Source of the DNA: CAVTPU01 sp963736695
Lineage (GTDB): Bacteria; Actinomycetota; Actinomycetes; Mycobacteriales; Micromonosporaceae
NCBI GenBank assembly: GCA_963736695.1
Contig: CAVTPU010000001.1
Location: forward strand, 1-64,000
Direction of reading: 5' to 3'
Length of the DNA stretch: 64,000 nt
Both the position numbers and the translations under genes were made by a program. Shown one piece after another: positions 1 through 9,754 of the stretch; within the stretch, counting starts at the first letter, position 1, and each line of letters opens with the position of its first letter. A model generated the notes under the pieces. The model was given only the letters and a program-made list of their open reading frames with translations. It did not search any database and was not told where the DNA came from.

Positions 1-10
1 TCGACGGACA

Positions 11-34
11 AAATTCCCCATCGATGGGGAATTT
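11..34. repeat. Perfect 24-bp palindrome
   Basis: Each half is the reverse complement of the other (left half AAATTCCCCATC) with no spacer and a ClaI-like centre. It lies about 90 bp upstream of the first XRE regulator start. A dimeric regulator operator is the simplest reading; a terminator for an unseen gene to the left is possible, although there is no loop and no T-tract of its own. Palindromy is directly visible; function is inferred. Confidence 0.5.
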
Positions 35-125
35 CAACGACACCGCGAGATGATCGCGACAGACGCCGGTTCGCCGATCTACGATTCGACGTATGACGAT
101 TCGCGCCGACGAGGGAGGAACGATC

Positions 126-1912
126 ATGGATCGGCGCCCCCATAGTCGTCGGGCGGAGATCGGTAGGCTACGGACACTCGATGCGGGAGGACGGCGCCTC
201 ACTCGCGGAAGTAGCGGCGGCTGTCGGCAAACGGTTCCGAGTGAACTCGAGAGTGGCGTTTCGTTGCGCCCATGGCATGACACAGCAGCAGGTCGCGGAC
301 GCGTGGGAACTCTCTGTGGCCAGACGAGGCCAGCCCGTTGACTCACAAGAACGTCTCATACTGGGAGGCGTGGCCGGCGTCCACCGGACGGATGCCGTCT
401 GCCCGGGTACTCAACCGTTTGGCCCGAATCTATCAATGCCGGGCCGAGGACCTCCTCGACGGCGAGGACCACACCGTGCAACCAGAATCCGTCCAGGTGA
501 CCTGGCGGCAGGACGGAGCCGGCGCGGACGTACTGAATCAATTCGATCAGGAAAGCGTGAACGGTGACATGGATAGACGTACACTTCTCGGCGGGTTGGC
601 AACCGCTGCGGTCACGCCAATAACAGCAGCGCAGCTCCTGAAGGTCGGATTCTCCGCCGCATTAGGTGTGCGTCTGCCGGTCGATGAGTGGGAACATCGC
701 GTCCAGTCGCTCGGCACCGACTACATGAGCATCGGCGTCAACAAAGTGCGGGACCGCATCGCAGGCGACCTGGCGGCCTTACAGAGCCAGCTAGAAACCC
801 CGCGCTTGTGGGCGGTCGCCGCCCGACTACTCACGACATACGGCAAGACAATGAACAACCGACGTGAGGCGATACAGTGGTATCGGCTCGCCACGATCGC
901 ATCGGACCGCAGCGACGACGAAACAACCCGGGTATGGGTACGTGGCCGGTCCGCCCTCGCACTGGCCTACGAAGCTGCAGAGATCTCCACCGCGCACGAT
1001 CTGGCCACGCAAGCGTTGGCGATCTCGGACAAGCCGACCCTCGGCCGATTGAACGCGCTCGTCGCCATCGCGCATGTTGCCGCCGTCAACGGCGACCGAA
1101 GCGCCGCTGTCCGTCATCTCGACCAAGCGCGACGCACATTCGATCTGGCCGGATCCGACGACCAGGTCTCCGACTTCGCCGTGCCTGCGTGGCGGTTTCA
1201 CACCTTCGCATCCATGCTGCTCTCCCGACTCGGGGACCCGCGGGCCGTCCTGGAGCAGGACGCCGCCGACCGTACCCGCCCGCCGGAACTACCTCGATTC
1301 GCCACGCACATCGAACTTCATCGCGCACTGATGTTCGTAAAATCAGGCGACGCCGACGGCGGTATCGCCTACGCCGATACGGCACTAGCGAAACTACCTG
1401 CCGATCGGCGCAGCCTGTCATTGAACCTGATGCTGAGCGAGATTCGCCAGATTGCGGCTTGCTCGACGCCAGCGGCGTACCGAAACAGCCCGGTGTCTAG
1501 AAGGAGAGCCGGTTAGCGCCCCGTCGCCATGTCCGCGACGATCTCGTCCTATTTGATGTCGCACCGGCCATTGATATTCTGGACGAACAGAGGCGAATAC
1601 TTGGAATGACGCCGTGCTAATACCGACCGTGCGGCGAACACGTTCCAGCAGATCGCCCAGAACCCAACCCCGAATTACCGACGCAACCACATCTACTACA
1701 CAGTGCAGCTCGCCGGGGCAGCCGCGCTGCGAGGAGACATCACCGCAGCCGCAACCACGGCCCGTCAAACAGTAGAGGCGGTCGCCCGGTCGGGTTCAGG
1801 TCGCACAAAGAATCTGCTCGCTGGTCTACGCTCCGACCTGGACACACATACGCGGCGCGTGTCGGCTGTCCGGGAATTTGTCGACTCCTACGATGCGGTG
1901 GTGACCCGATGA
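126..1912 (+). pseudogene. XRE-family HTH/TPR regulator, frame-broken
   Basis: Actinomycete-type regulator with an N-terminal helix-turn-helix and a long TPR-like part. Start chosen at ATG 126 behind GGGAGGA. The protein must be read in three frames: 126 to ~178, then 181 to ~306 (HTH, ending AHGMTQQQVADAW), then ~308 to 1516 (starting NVSYWEAWPAS and running into the TPR region). Each jump is explained by one extra G (CTC-G-ATG near 179, TGG-G-AAC near 307). After the stop at 1514-1516, a second in-frame stop follows, then family-like coding (about 1625-1912, with QLAGAAALRGD) resumes in the same frame and overlaps the next gene by ATGA. The HTH and TPR calls are firm; whether the gene is dead or only mis-sequenced is not decidable here, though the C-terminal part needs more than one repair. 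Confidence 0.7.
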
Positions 1913-2463
1913 CCTCGGACCTCACGTATGACATGATCGATGCCGAGCAGGCGCAACCCGTTCTCGGCAGCCTCATCGCGCTATACCTTGAGATCTATCC
2001 CGATCCTGGCGACCAGTTTCATGGCGAAGATCGATACCGCCGTCAGATCACCAGCCATATGGCCGTGCCGGGTTGGCGAGCGGTCACCTGCTTTGCCAAT
2101 GGCGAACTCATCGGTTACTCATACGGGTTCCCACTGCCACCTGCAACCCGTTGGTGGCAGGGCATGCAGACACCCGTCGCCGATGACTTCACGGTTGAAG
2201 ACGGGCACCGGACGTTCGCGATCAGCGAGATCATGGTCAAGAACCAGTGGCGCAGGCGTGGAATCGCCCGTGCTCTCCATGACGAGTTGTTGGCCGACCG
2301 TCCGGAACTGCGGGCAACACTGCTCGCCGAGCCCGAGAACGCACCAGCGCAGAAAGCGTACGCATCATGGGGCTGGCACAAGGTCGCCGAACTTCGACCG
2401 CATTGGACCGACGCTCCGCTGTACGACGTGCTCGTCCTGAGTCTATCGACAAGATCGAGCTGA
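1909..2463 (+). CDS. GNAT family N-acetyltransferase
   Basis: 184 residues. The acetyl-CoA binding signature is visible as KNQWRRRGIARALHDELL around residues 108-125, followed by the usual C-terminal segment AYASWGWHKVAEL. The ATG overlaps the stop of the preceding XRE-TPR reading frame (ATGA), so the two were probably one transcription and translation unit. It is a paralogue of the GNAT at 6160-6732: both carry a WWxG region mid-protein, an (S/E)xIVK turn before motif A and an ARWGW/ASWGW end. Substrate unknown; regulators of this XRE-TPR type often sit next to such acetyltransferases in actinomycetes. Confidence 0.85.
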   Translation: MTSDLTYDMIDAEQAQPVLGSLIALYLEIYPDPGDQFHGEDRYRRQITSHMAVPGWRAVTCFANGELIGYSYGFPLPPATRWWQGMQTPVADDFTVEDGHRTFAISEIMVKNQWRRRGIARALHDELLADRPELRATLLAEPENAPAQKAYASWGWHKVAELRPHWTDAPLYDVLVLSLSTRSS

Positions 2464-2728
2464 TTGTTGCTCCTACGCAATCGAACCTGGCGACCTGTGT
2501 GCCGGATTCTTGACTTTTTTGCCGTACGCAGCGAGGCTCGCGAGGGACTCATCTGTGGTATCGGTTCAGGCGTAGGTGATCGGCTGCCAAACCTCCGCAC
2601 GGCCGCGCAGGTCCGTACAGGCCAGATCCTGGATGGATCCGCGCTTTCGCCGAAGGTCCGGGCCGAACTATCAAACATCGCTTACGCAAGCAAGCTGAGC
2701 GAGGCCAACACATCGAAGGGCCACAACC

Positions 2729-3337
2729 GTGACCGACCCTGAACGCCACCCGAGCGGCGACGACGAACCCGCCAGCATCGCCAGGTTCGCCTTCGAACTC
2801 GGAGTGCTCAAGAATCTGCGCCGTACCGGTTGGTCCCACGCCGGGATCCGCGACGCCGAGACGGTAGCCGACCACAGTCTGCGGACCAGCCAACTCGCCG
2901 CCGTGATCGCTGCCCAGGAGGGCGCAGATCCCGTCCGATCCGCCTTCCTCGCGATCTGGCACGACTCCCAAGAGACCCGCACCGGCGACGTGCCGCACAC
3001 CGCTCGCCCATATCTGGGAAAGGCAGACGCTGTTTCCATTACGAAAGACCAGGTCGCGTTCCTACCCGGCGCCGCAGCCAAGGTGATCATGGAGGCGGTC
3101 GCAGAGTATGAGCAGGGTGCGACTCCAGAAGCAGCTTGCGCCCGCGACGCCGACAAGCTCGAATGTCTCATCCAGGCTCTCGAATACCGCGCCGCCGGAA
3201 ACGCGAGCGTCCAACGCTGGGTAGATTCCTCGCTCGCGGCTCTTCAGACCGCCGCCGCTCGACAGATCGCATTGGCCGCAATCGAAATGCCACCCATCGC
3301 GTGGCGTCACGATCGACCGTCGTATCACGGCGAATGA
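2729..3337 (+). CDS. HD-domain phosphohydrolase (YfbR/HDDC2-like)
   Basis: 202 residues from GTG 2729. Metal-binding HD motifs are present: ETVADHS around residues 47-53, IWHDSQETRTGDVP around 76-89 and a later ARDADKLE. This pattern matches the YfbR/HDDC2 group of 5'-nucleotidases acting on deoxyribonucleoside monophosphates, but the substrate is inferred only from the motif. The 265 bases before it (2464-2728) hold no recognisable gene. Lies downstream of the XRE-GNAT pair and upstream of two flavoproteins. Confidence 0.8.
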   Translation: MTDPERHPSGDDEPASIARFAFELGVLKNLRRTGWSHAGIRDAETVADHSLRTSQLAAVIAAQEGADPVRSAFLAIWHDSQETRTGDVPHTARPYLGKADAVSITKDQVAFLPGAAAKVIMEAVAEYEQGATPEAACARDADKLECLIQALEYRAAGNASVQRWVDSSLAALQTAAARQIALAAIEMPPIAWRHDRPSYHGE

Positions 3338-3413
3338 ACGCGTGTTGGAGGACGCGCGAAAGGTGCGCGACACCGGGTCTGAAGGCTCTCGCCGGCCGGG
3401 CGGGGGTGCTGAC

Positions 3414-3935
3414 GTGACGGGCCAGACCATCCGGGTGGCTTACCTCGTTGTGTCAGCCGCGCCCCCACTACTCGAGATCCAGGATCTGATCAATCCGATG
3501 CGATCAGACGGGTGGGATGTCCACATCATCGCCACACCGACGGCCGCGACATGGATTGATCTGGAACCGTTGGGCGATCTCACCGGCCACAAGCCGCTGT
3601 CACGGCAGCGTCTTCCCCACGAACCAAGCGCTCTTCCGCCCGCCCACGCGATCATCGCCGCACCAGCAACCTTCAACCTGATCAACAAGTGGGCAGCCGG
3701 AATCAACGACAACCTCGCCGTCGGGGTCCTCAACGAAGCCCTCGGCATCGGCGTACCGATCATCGCGGCGCCTCACGCAAAGACTGCACTGGCCACCCAC
3801 CCAGCGTTTATCAACAGTCTCCGTGTCCTGATCTCCTGCGGCGTGACGATGACCGCCACCGAAGCCCTCCGCCCAACAGGTCCCGGCGAGCCATACCAAT
3901 GGCAAACTGTTCTTGCCGAGATCCGGCGAGTCTGA
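3414..3935 (+). CDS. Flavoprotein family protein (first copy)
   Basis: Homologous to the CoaC/Dfp-type flavin-binding fold. The core APATFNLINKWAAGINDN is the characteristic substrate/flavin loop, with a Rossmann-like start VAYLVVSAAPP. Start taken as GTG 3414; an upstream TTG at 3342 would add a low-complexity arginine/glycine tail unlike the family. Length (173 residues) fits single-domain flavoproteins. Probably a cysteine-decarboxylase-like or NADPH-independent flavoenzyme of unknown substrate; paralogous to the gene at 4106. A 19-codon frame starting at 3934 overlaps its stop but has no other support. Confidence 0.75.
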   Translation: MTGQTIRVAYLVVSAAPPLLEIQDLINPMRSDGWDVHIIATPTAATWIDLEPLGDLTGHKPLSRQRLPHEPSALPPAHAIIAAPATFNLINKWAAGINDNLAVGVLNEALGIGVPIIAAPHAKTALATHPAFINSLRVLISCGVTMTATEALRPTGPGEPYQWQTVLAEIRRV

Positions 3936-4105
3936 TGACTTCGGGCCCCGAGACGCCATATGGTCCTGGACCTGCAACTATTCCCACAGGCTGACCCAAC
4001 GTGGCTGATCCGAGCAAGCAGTCCAGGGCTGCGCTATGCCGCTGAAGGCAGTCACTGTCCGCAGTGCAGACGGCCGTCGACTTCCCACACTCACAGGAAT
4101 CCCCG

Positions 4106-5092
4106 ATGTTGAAGGATAGGCACCTCCGCGTCATCCTGACCGCTGCCAGTCCAGCTGCCGACGTCTATCGCCTGGTTGCACTGGCCCACGAGGCCGACTG
4201 CACGGTCGCGGTCACAGCAACACCATCATCGCTCGCGTTCGTGGAAGTAGCCGATATCGAGGCAGCAACGGGCTTCCCCGTACGGCACGCTTTTCACGAG
4301 GTTGCACAACCCAGCGCCCGCGTCGTCCCGACGGTCGACGCATTGATCATCGCACCAGCGACGTTCAACACGGTGAACAAACTGGCCGCCGGAATCGCCG
4401 ACAACTACGCACTCACCGCAGCGGCCGAACTCATCGGACACGGCGTCCCGACAGTCGTTGTCCCGTTCGCAAACGCTGCGCTCGCCCACCGCCGCCCATT
4501 CATGCGGTCCGTTGCCGCACTACGCGACGAAGGCGTACGAGTCCTTTTCGGCCCGGACGACAACTGGGAACCGCACGAACTCGGCGGCGGGCTGGCCAAA
4601 CGTGCCGTCTTCCCGTGGGCCGCAGCCCTACGATCGGCTCTCGCCGCGATCAAGCAATCTTCTGATCCTCACCACGGCGGAATAGACGATGACGCACGAG
4701 AGATCCAGATAGCCGTCATGCTCTTGGCGAGCGGCTGGCTCACGTCCGGAAGGTGCCGGTCTCACCCAGCATCAGCTGGCCGACGCCATTTTCGCCTCCC
4801 GCAGCAGTATTGCCGGCATCGAAACGGGCAGACAAAATGCCGACCGCGCCTTCTGGACCCGCGCCGACCAGCTCACCCGCGCCGACGGATCCCTACTCAC
4901 CGCGTACGACCATCTCCGCCATCTCCAGTCACAACCTGCACGGCAGTCCGGGCATGGTGGACGTACGGTAGACGTCGTTTCGTCCCGTACAGCGGGTGGC
5001 GCACTGGCTCGCCCGCAGCGTCGCGAGCTGGCATGCCTCGCGTCCGCGCTCTGCTCCGAACCAGCCGCCCAAGACATCGTGAACGTTCATGA
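4106..5092 (+). CDS. Flavoprotein family protein (second copy), 3' end run-on
   Basis: Only about the first 195 residues (4106 to ~4690) are flavoprotein: VILTAASPAAD at the start and APATFNTVNKLAAGIADN in the middle, clearly paralogous to the gene at 3414. Beyond ~4690 the frame continues without a stop into arginine/proline-rich sequence that is the wrong frame of the following XRE regulator. The genuine C-terminus is therefore lost through an indel near 4690-4750. Start chosen at ATG 4106 (MLKDRH); an earlier in-frame codon at 4064 has no better ribosome site. Confidence 0.65.
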   Translation: MLKDRHLRVILTAASPAADVYRLVALAHEADCTVAVTATPSSLAFVEVADIEAATGFPVRHAFHEVAQPSARVVPTVDALIIAPATFNTVNKLAAGIADNYALTAAAELIGHGVPTVVVPFANAALAHRRPFMRSVAALRDEGVRVLFGPDDNWEPHELGGGLAKRAVFPWAAALRSALAAIKQSSDPHHGGIDDDAREIQIAVMLLASGWLTSGRCRSHPASAGRRHFRLPQQYCRHRNGQTKCRPRLLDPRRPAHPRRRIPTHRVRPSPPSPVTTCTAVRAWWTYGRRRFVPYSGWRTGSPAASRAGMPRVRALLRTSRPRHRERS

Positions 5093-6150
5093 GTCGAGCC
5101 CCGGGTGCGACACTGTGGAGGTGAGACGCCGCACGTTGTTGGCTCTGATGGCCAGTATGGGCACCGGACTCGCGGCGAATCGGACCGTGGTTGCCGACGT
5201 GCTCGATTGTCTTCTGATCGGCCGCACCGACGTTGACGCTGTGAGTGAGTGGGAGGAAGTCGCGACCTGGGAATATGGGTATCGGTATCTCATCTCACCG
5301 CGTGAGGAGTTGCTGGCCGATCTCGTGGTGGACCTGACCAGACTCGATGCGCTGATCCGCGCTGGATTGAATGACGCTGTGGCACGGCAGCTCAGCGATG
5401 CCGGCGCCCGTCTGGCCACGTTGTTGACGATGACCTGCATCGATCTCAACCGCATCGGCGAGTCTCGCCAAGCGTGGCGCCTGGCGAGACGTCTCGGCGA
5501 CGCCTCAGGATCGGCGCCAACTCAACAGTGGGTTCGCGGACAGGAAGCGCTTCTCGGCTTGTACGCGGCCCGGCCCCTCCCCGTCTCTGCTCACCCTCGC
5601 CGAGCGCGGCTTGGCGATCCCCGCTGAACACCCCTCCGCTGGAACCGCCGTGCTACTCGCCGCCCAAGCGCAATGCCAGTCGCGACTTGGCTTGTCCACC
5701 GATGCGTTGCGCACTTTGAACATACTGCAGGACACGTTCGATCGACTGCCACAGTCCAGTCTGGGGTGTGCCGACTCCATCTACAACTGGCCCGAACGCC
5801 GGCTACGTCACACGATGTCGTTCGTTCACGCCAACACCGGACCGTCACGCGTCGCACATGCCTCTCACAACCAGGCGCTGTCGCTGGTCATGCACGCCCG
5901 GCAAGATCAGCAATGTCAAATCGAGATGCACCGTGCCACAAGGCTGGTCATCGACGGGCACGTCACTGAAGGAATCGGTCACGCAGCCAGCTCCCTGTCG
6001 CGGGTCCCCGAGCATCGCCGAGGACGCTATGTCTTCGGCGTCGCTGTCGACGTTCTACGTCACGTACCAACCTCGCACGCGTCGTCCATGGCCGTCGTCG
6101 ACTACCGCGACCAACTCGCCACCGCCGGATGTCCGATGACACATGTATAG
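4713..6150 (+). pseudogene. Second XRE-family HTH/TPR regulator, frame-broken
   Basis: Open frame from 4713 gives an HTH (GLTQHQLADAIFASRSSIAG, about 4752-4811) with a linker and a TPR-like region (RRRTLLALMASMGTG at about 5130). It stops at 5627 after leaving the family frame. The continuation is in the next frame, about 5585-6150 (LAERGLAIPAEHPSAGTA and later), consistent with one extra C in the run near 5570-5580. The N-terminal methionine is missing, so at least two indels are needed. It is the counterpart of the regulator at 126-1912, and again a GNAT gene follows 10 bases downstream. Confidence 0.65.
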
Positions 6151-6159
6151 GAGTACGCA

Positions 6160-6732
6160 GTGACTGAAGAGCACACCCTCACCGTGGGCGACGGAGAGTC
6201 GACCCGCGAGATGCTCGACGACATCACCCGGCTCTACGTAGAGGTCCACGCCGAACCTGACCAAGCAAGCGGCTCCCTCTATGGGCGTGACGCCTTCGTC
6301 ACCAGAACCAGGAACCAGACCAATCGTGAAGGTTTTTCGATTGTCTACGCCCGCGACCGCGGGGCGGGGCTAGTTGGCTTCAGCTTCGGTGTGCCACTCG
6401 GCCCCGGCCAGTGGTGGACCGGGGAGGCTTCGCCTCCGCCGGACACGATCCTCGCCGCAACCAAATTCGCGGTAATCGAACTAATCGTCAAGAAAGACTG
6501 GCGCGGACGCGGCCTCGGACGACGTCTATTGGATCATCTCCTTCGCGACCGCCCCGAACCGTACGCGATATTGACCGCAAGATCGAACACGCCCGCCCGA
6601 ACGATCTACGCGAGATGGGGTTGGCAGCAAGTCGGCACCGCACAGCACACCCTCGACGCGCCGATCATGGATCAGCTAGTTCTTCCCATGACAGCCAACC
6701 AAGGCGCGTCCGATCACGAGTCCAGAATCTGA
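6160..6732 (+). CDS. GNAT family N-acetyltransferase (second copy)
   Basis: 190 residues, GTG start behind GGAG at 6150. Motif A reads KKDWRGRGLGRRLLDHLL (about residues 110-127), and the C-terminal IYARWGWQQVG is typical of GNATs. Paralogous to the acetyltransferase at 1909-2463. Starts just after the second XRE-TPR regulator and is followed 56 bases later by a phosphotransferase, so the set probably forms an operon. Substrate unknown. Confidence 0.85.
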   Translation: MTEEHTLTVGDGESTREMLDDITRLYVEVHAEPDQASGSLYGRDAFVTRTRNQTNREGFSIVYARDRGAGLVGFSFGVPLGPGQWWTGEASPPPDTILAATKFAVIELIVKKDWRGRGLGRRLLDHLLRDRPEPYAILTARSNTPARTIYARWGWQQVGTAQHTLDAPIMDQLVLPMTANQGASDHESRI

Positions 6733-6788
6733 ACCCGAGTCTGCAGGGACCTCAGTGCGATCATCAACGTCAACGCGGAGATGTCATA

Positions 6789-7743
6789 GTGCAGTGGCAA
6801 GAAGGACGCTTTAGCGAAGCCGCAATGCGGGCGGCCATGCACATGGTCGCGGCTCAACTCGGCCTGACTCACTCGAACGCCCAACTGCTTCGGCTGACAA
6901 ACAACGCCGTCTTCGCGCTCCCCGACGCAGGTGTCGTCATCCGCATCACGAGATCGCATCGCCTACAGGATCGAGCCACAAAAGTGGTCCGCCTCGCGCG
7001 CTGGTTCGCTGACGTGGACGCCCCCACCATCCGCCTCGTGCCCGGCGTCCACCAGCCGGTCACAGTCGACAATCTGGCGGCCACCGTCTGGGAACATGTC
7101 CCGCCGACCACAATGCCGGTTGCCATCGAGGATCTCGCCTCCACCCTCCGCGAGTTCCACGAACTCGGACCGATGCTAGGCGACCTGCCTGTGTGGGACC
7201 CGGTCGGCGACGCCCGTCGGCGACTTGCCGACGCTGAAGGACTATCCACACCAGACCACCGGTTCCTGTCCGACTGGTGCGACCGACTCGAACCGAAACT
7301 CGCAGCACTGCGCCGAGACCGCCCCGGCCAGGCTGGTCCACGGCGACGCCCACGTCGGCAACCTGCTCCGCGACTCCGAAAGACGGGTACTGCTCTGCGA
7401 CTTCGACGCCACCTGCGTTGGCCCTTGGGAGGTCGACCTGGTGGCCGTACCGGTCGGTGAAATCCGTTTCGGCAGATCCGGCGTCCACCAGCGTCTCGCC
7501 GCGGCCTACGGCTACGACATCACCGCCTCACCGAACTGGCCGCTGCTGCGGGAAGCCCGAGAACTGAAGATGGTCGTCGCGGCGGTACCCCTGATGGCCA
7601 GCTCCCCTGCTGCGGCCAACGAGTTCGCTGTACGCCTCGGCACCATCCAGCGTGGTGACACGACCGGCCGGTGGACACCCTTCGCCGACCTGACCACATC
7701 CGCCGGCGCCGCCGTGAACGGCGGCGATCAGATGGCGCATTGA
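6789..7743 (+). pseudogene. Aminoglycoside-phosphotransferase-family kinase, single frameshift
   Basis: N-terminal kinase lobe is read from GTG 6789 to about 7325. The catalytic half is in the next frame from about 7327 to 7743: HGDAHVGNLL (Brenner HxDxxxxN) and LLCDFDATCVGPWEVDL (metal-binding D). Removing one base in CCCCGG near 7326 joins the two halves in exact family register, giving about 317 residues. All catalytic residues are present, so the gene is probably functional if the extra base is a sequence error. Family members phosphorylate aminoglycosides, other small alcohols or thiamine-like compounds; the substrate here is unknown. Confidence 0.75.
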
Positions 7744-7776
7744 TCGGTCGCGTTGGCACGTGGATCAAGCACCTGC

Positions 7777-8676
7777 TCACGGGGCGAGCAGGCGCACGGC
7801 CTGACGCAGTTGGCGCCGAACGACCTCCCACTCGCTTGGCGTGGTGGCGTCCAACCGGTCACGGGCGAGTTCGTGGAGGTGCCAGTGGGCGGCCCATACC
7901 CGATGCCAACCCGATGCCCACACCTCGGCAGGCAGACCACCTCGGCGGACCAACACGGTCGGATCGCCGGTCCGGCAGGCATAGGCAGCGATCTGGTAGC
8001 GCGCCCGGTCCAGGTCGACTCCGTAGCGGATGCCCTGCCATGAAGCCAGGTCGAGCAGCTGCGGGCCGATGAAGGTCGTAGCGAAGTCGACCAGCCGCCA
8101 CCCCAACGATCCGATGTGCACCGAAGAGGGATGGAGCTCGCCGTGCACCAACCCGTACGGCGGCAGCTCTTCGCCCACCAACCGGGCCGACCCGGCTCGA
8201 GCCAGCGCGGCGACCAAGTCGAGCAGGTCGGCGGTCTGGTCGTGATGACCCCTGCGAGTGAGAGTCCGCAGATCTGTACGGGCGCTGGTGAGCGCGGCAG
8301 CCAGTCGGGACGCACCGGCGCGGTGGGGCGTGGCGTTGTGCAACGCCGCCGCCGCGCGTACCCCATCGAGGTCGGTAGGTTCCCGGTCCGGCGGCCCGAG
8401 ATCCTGCATGAGCATCGACAGCGTTCCGGCTCGCCGGCTCGCCGCCAAGAGGGTCGGCACCGGGGCTCCGGCGCGGGCGACGCGACGCAACACTCGCGCC
8501 TCGCCCAGGAAAGGCGCATGGGCCTGTTTGACGATCACCCGGTGGCCGTTCGTCCAGCCACAGCCGGTGGACCTGAAACCGTGCCGCCACCTGCACCGTC
8601 TCACGGGCCGCGACCGGTCGAGCCCGGCACGGGTGACGAGGTCGTCCACGGCGTCCGGCGGCGGGTCGACGCTCAC
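7777..8676 (-). CDS. Phosphotransferase (APH-like) with altered catalytic loop
   Basis: 299 residues, GTG start overlapping the stop of the upstream HD gene by four bases. Overall kinase-like layout: VIVKQ (ATP-lysine strand) near residue 49, then a catalytic loop that reads HGELHPSSV where the family has HGDxxxxN, and LVDFATTFIGPQLLDLA carrying the metal-binding aspartate. The Asp-to-Glu and Asn-to-Ser changes make catalysis doubtful. Could be a pseudokinase or a divergent enzyme. Convergent with the phosphotransferase that ends at 7743. Confidence 0.7.
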   Translation of the reverse strand: MSVDPPPDAVDDLVTRAGLDRSRPVRRCRWRHGFRSTGCGWTNGHRVIVKQAHAPFLGEARVLRRVARAGAPVPTLLAASRRAGTLSMLMQDLGPPDREPTDLDGVRAAAALHNATPHRAGASRLAAALTSARTDLRTLTRRGHHDQTADLLDLVAALARAGSARLVGEELPPYGLVHGELHPSSVHIGSLGWRLVDFATTFIGPQLLDLASWQGIRYGVDLDRARYQIAAYACRTGDPTVLVRRGGLPAEVWASGWHRVWAAHWHLHELARDRLDATTPSEWEVVRRQLRQAVRLLAP

Positions 8677-9269
8677 CGGGTGCGGGTTTCGACGATGCGA
8701 CGGGCCTCAGCGGTGGAGGCGTCCACGATCCGCATGACCCGATCGAGCTCGTTGGCCATGCTGTCGGGCACGAGACCCCGTACCGTGCAGGCCCAGGCGT
8801 GAAAGTACGGGATGAGCCGGAGAAATGCCCGCCGATCGAGGAAGAACACGGTCGCGTGCGGGCTGCGACGCGACCGGGCGACCATCGACCGCATGGCGAC
8901 GATCTTGTCGGCGGTGGACAGCAGCACAACGGCCGGGTCGTCGGTTCGGATCGGCGGGTCATCGTGCTCCAGATCTTGGTGTTCCTGTTCCACGGCCCGG
9001 ATGACTCGAGTCACGTCGGCGCCATAGGTGGCGGTCAGATAGGCGTCGAGGTCCAGGTCGGCCGGAGCGAATTCGGGCGCGTCGTGCAACAGGGACGCCA
9101 CAATCTGAGTCGGTGTCACTGCGGGTTGGTGCTCGGCGGTTACCAAGGCGACCATGACGGCATGCCCCACTGCGGGCCGCTGATCGATGATCCGCCCGGC
9201 GCACCAACGGCGGGCGTCTGCGAGTGCCTGGTCGATGAGAGGATGACGTGGTGAGGCCAACGGCATCAT
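8673..9269 (-). CDS. HD-domain protein (metal-dependent phosphohydrolase)
   Basis: 198 residues from the ATGATG start at 9269. HD signature: H at RHP, SLLHDAPEFAP (about residues 62-72) and a later STADKIVAMRSM, an arrangement seen in RelA/SpoT-like hydrolases and related HD enzymes. The stop overlaps the start of the APH-like gene (GTGA), indicating a two-gene operon. Substrate not deducible; (p)ppGpp-type or nucleotide hydrolysis is family knowledge, not shown here. Confidence 0.75.
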   Translation of the reverse strand: MMPLASPRHPLIDQALADARRWCAGRIIDQRPAVGHAVMVALVTAEHQPAVTPTQIVASLLHDAPEFAPADLDLDAYLTATYGADVTRVIRAVEQEHQDLEHDDPPIRTDDPAVVLLSTADKIVAMRSMVARSRRSPHATVFFLDRRAFLRLIPYFHAWACTVRGLVPDSMANELDRVMRIVDASTAEARRIVETRTR

Positions 9270-9292
9270 CAACGTGTCTACTCCGTCCCGTT

Positions 9293-9298
9293 TAGAAT
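9293..9298 (+). promoter_or_regulatory. -10 box of leaderless gene
   Basis: TAGAAT six bases upstream of GTG 9305 in the short gap between divergent genes; no Shine-Dalgarno sequence fits. Inference from spacing. Confidence 0.4.
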
Positions 9299-9304
9299 GT
9301 GGTT

Positions 9305-9754
9305 GTGAGTGGACCGAAACCGCAGTGGTGCGACGACACCTGCGGGGTCTGTCCCGCTCAGGTTCTCGGCCCCGGCAGCTTCGACGTGGTCGAACGGCCC
9401 GATCGCCGCTACGCCTATGATCCGGCGGTCGGTTGGCGGGTCGACCCGGCCGGGGTAGCCATCTGTGTGCACCCGTACCGCGTCGGTCTGCCCCCGGGCC
9501 GGTACGCCTCCGCAGGGGAGGCGCTGCCCGACCACGCGGATCCGGTCCCGGGCCCGGATCCTCAGGCCCTGATCCTGCCGGACAGTATTGATGACCTGGA
9601 AGGGTGGCTCGTCGCGCGACTCCGAACGGCCAGCGATGCACAGATCTTCGCCGCAGTGGCCGCCGCCGAGCGGGAGGCTGCCACAAGGTTCGACCCGGCG
9701 CAGGTTGTCACCGCGCTGCGCCGGGTCCTGTCCCACGAACTGGCCCGCCGTTAG
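9305..9754 (+). CDS. Conserved hypothetical protein, probably leaderless
   Basis: 149 residues, acidic and proline-rich, not recognised. The start is set at GTG 9305 because a good -10 box TAGAAT (9293-9298) ends six bases upstream, which places the transcript start at the codon; GTG 9299 would sit against the box. N-terminal CDDTCGVC is a possible metal-binding cysteine pair. Divergent from the HD operon and convergent with the gene ending at 9751 (4-base overlap of 3' ends). Confidence 0.6.
   Translation: MSGPKPQWCDDTCGVCPAQVLGPGSFDVVERPDRRYAYDPAVGWRVDPAGVAICVHPYRVGLPPGRYASAGEALPDHADPVPGPDPQALILPDSIDDLEGWLVARLRTASDAQIFAAVAAAEREAATRFDPAQVVTALRRVLSHELARR

Noticed and set aside
2464..2742. 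Open frame between the first GNAT and the HD gene
   Set aside because: No ribosome site, no family similarity and unusual composition.
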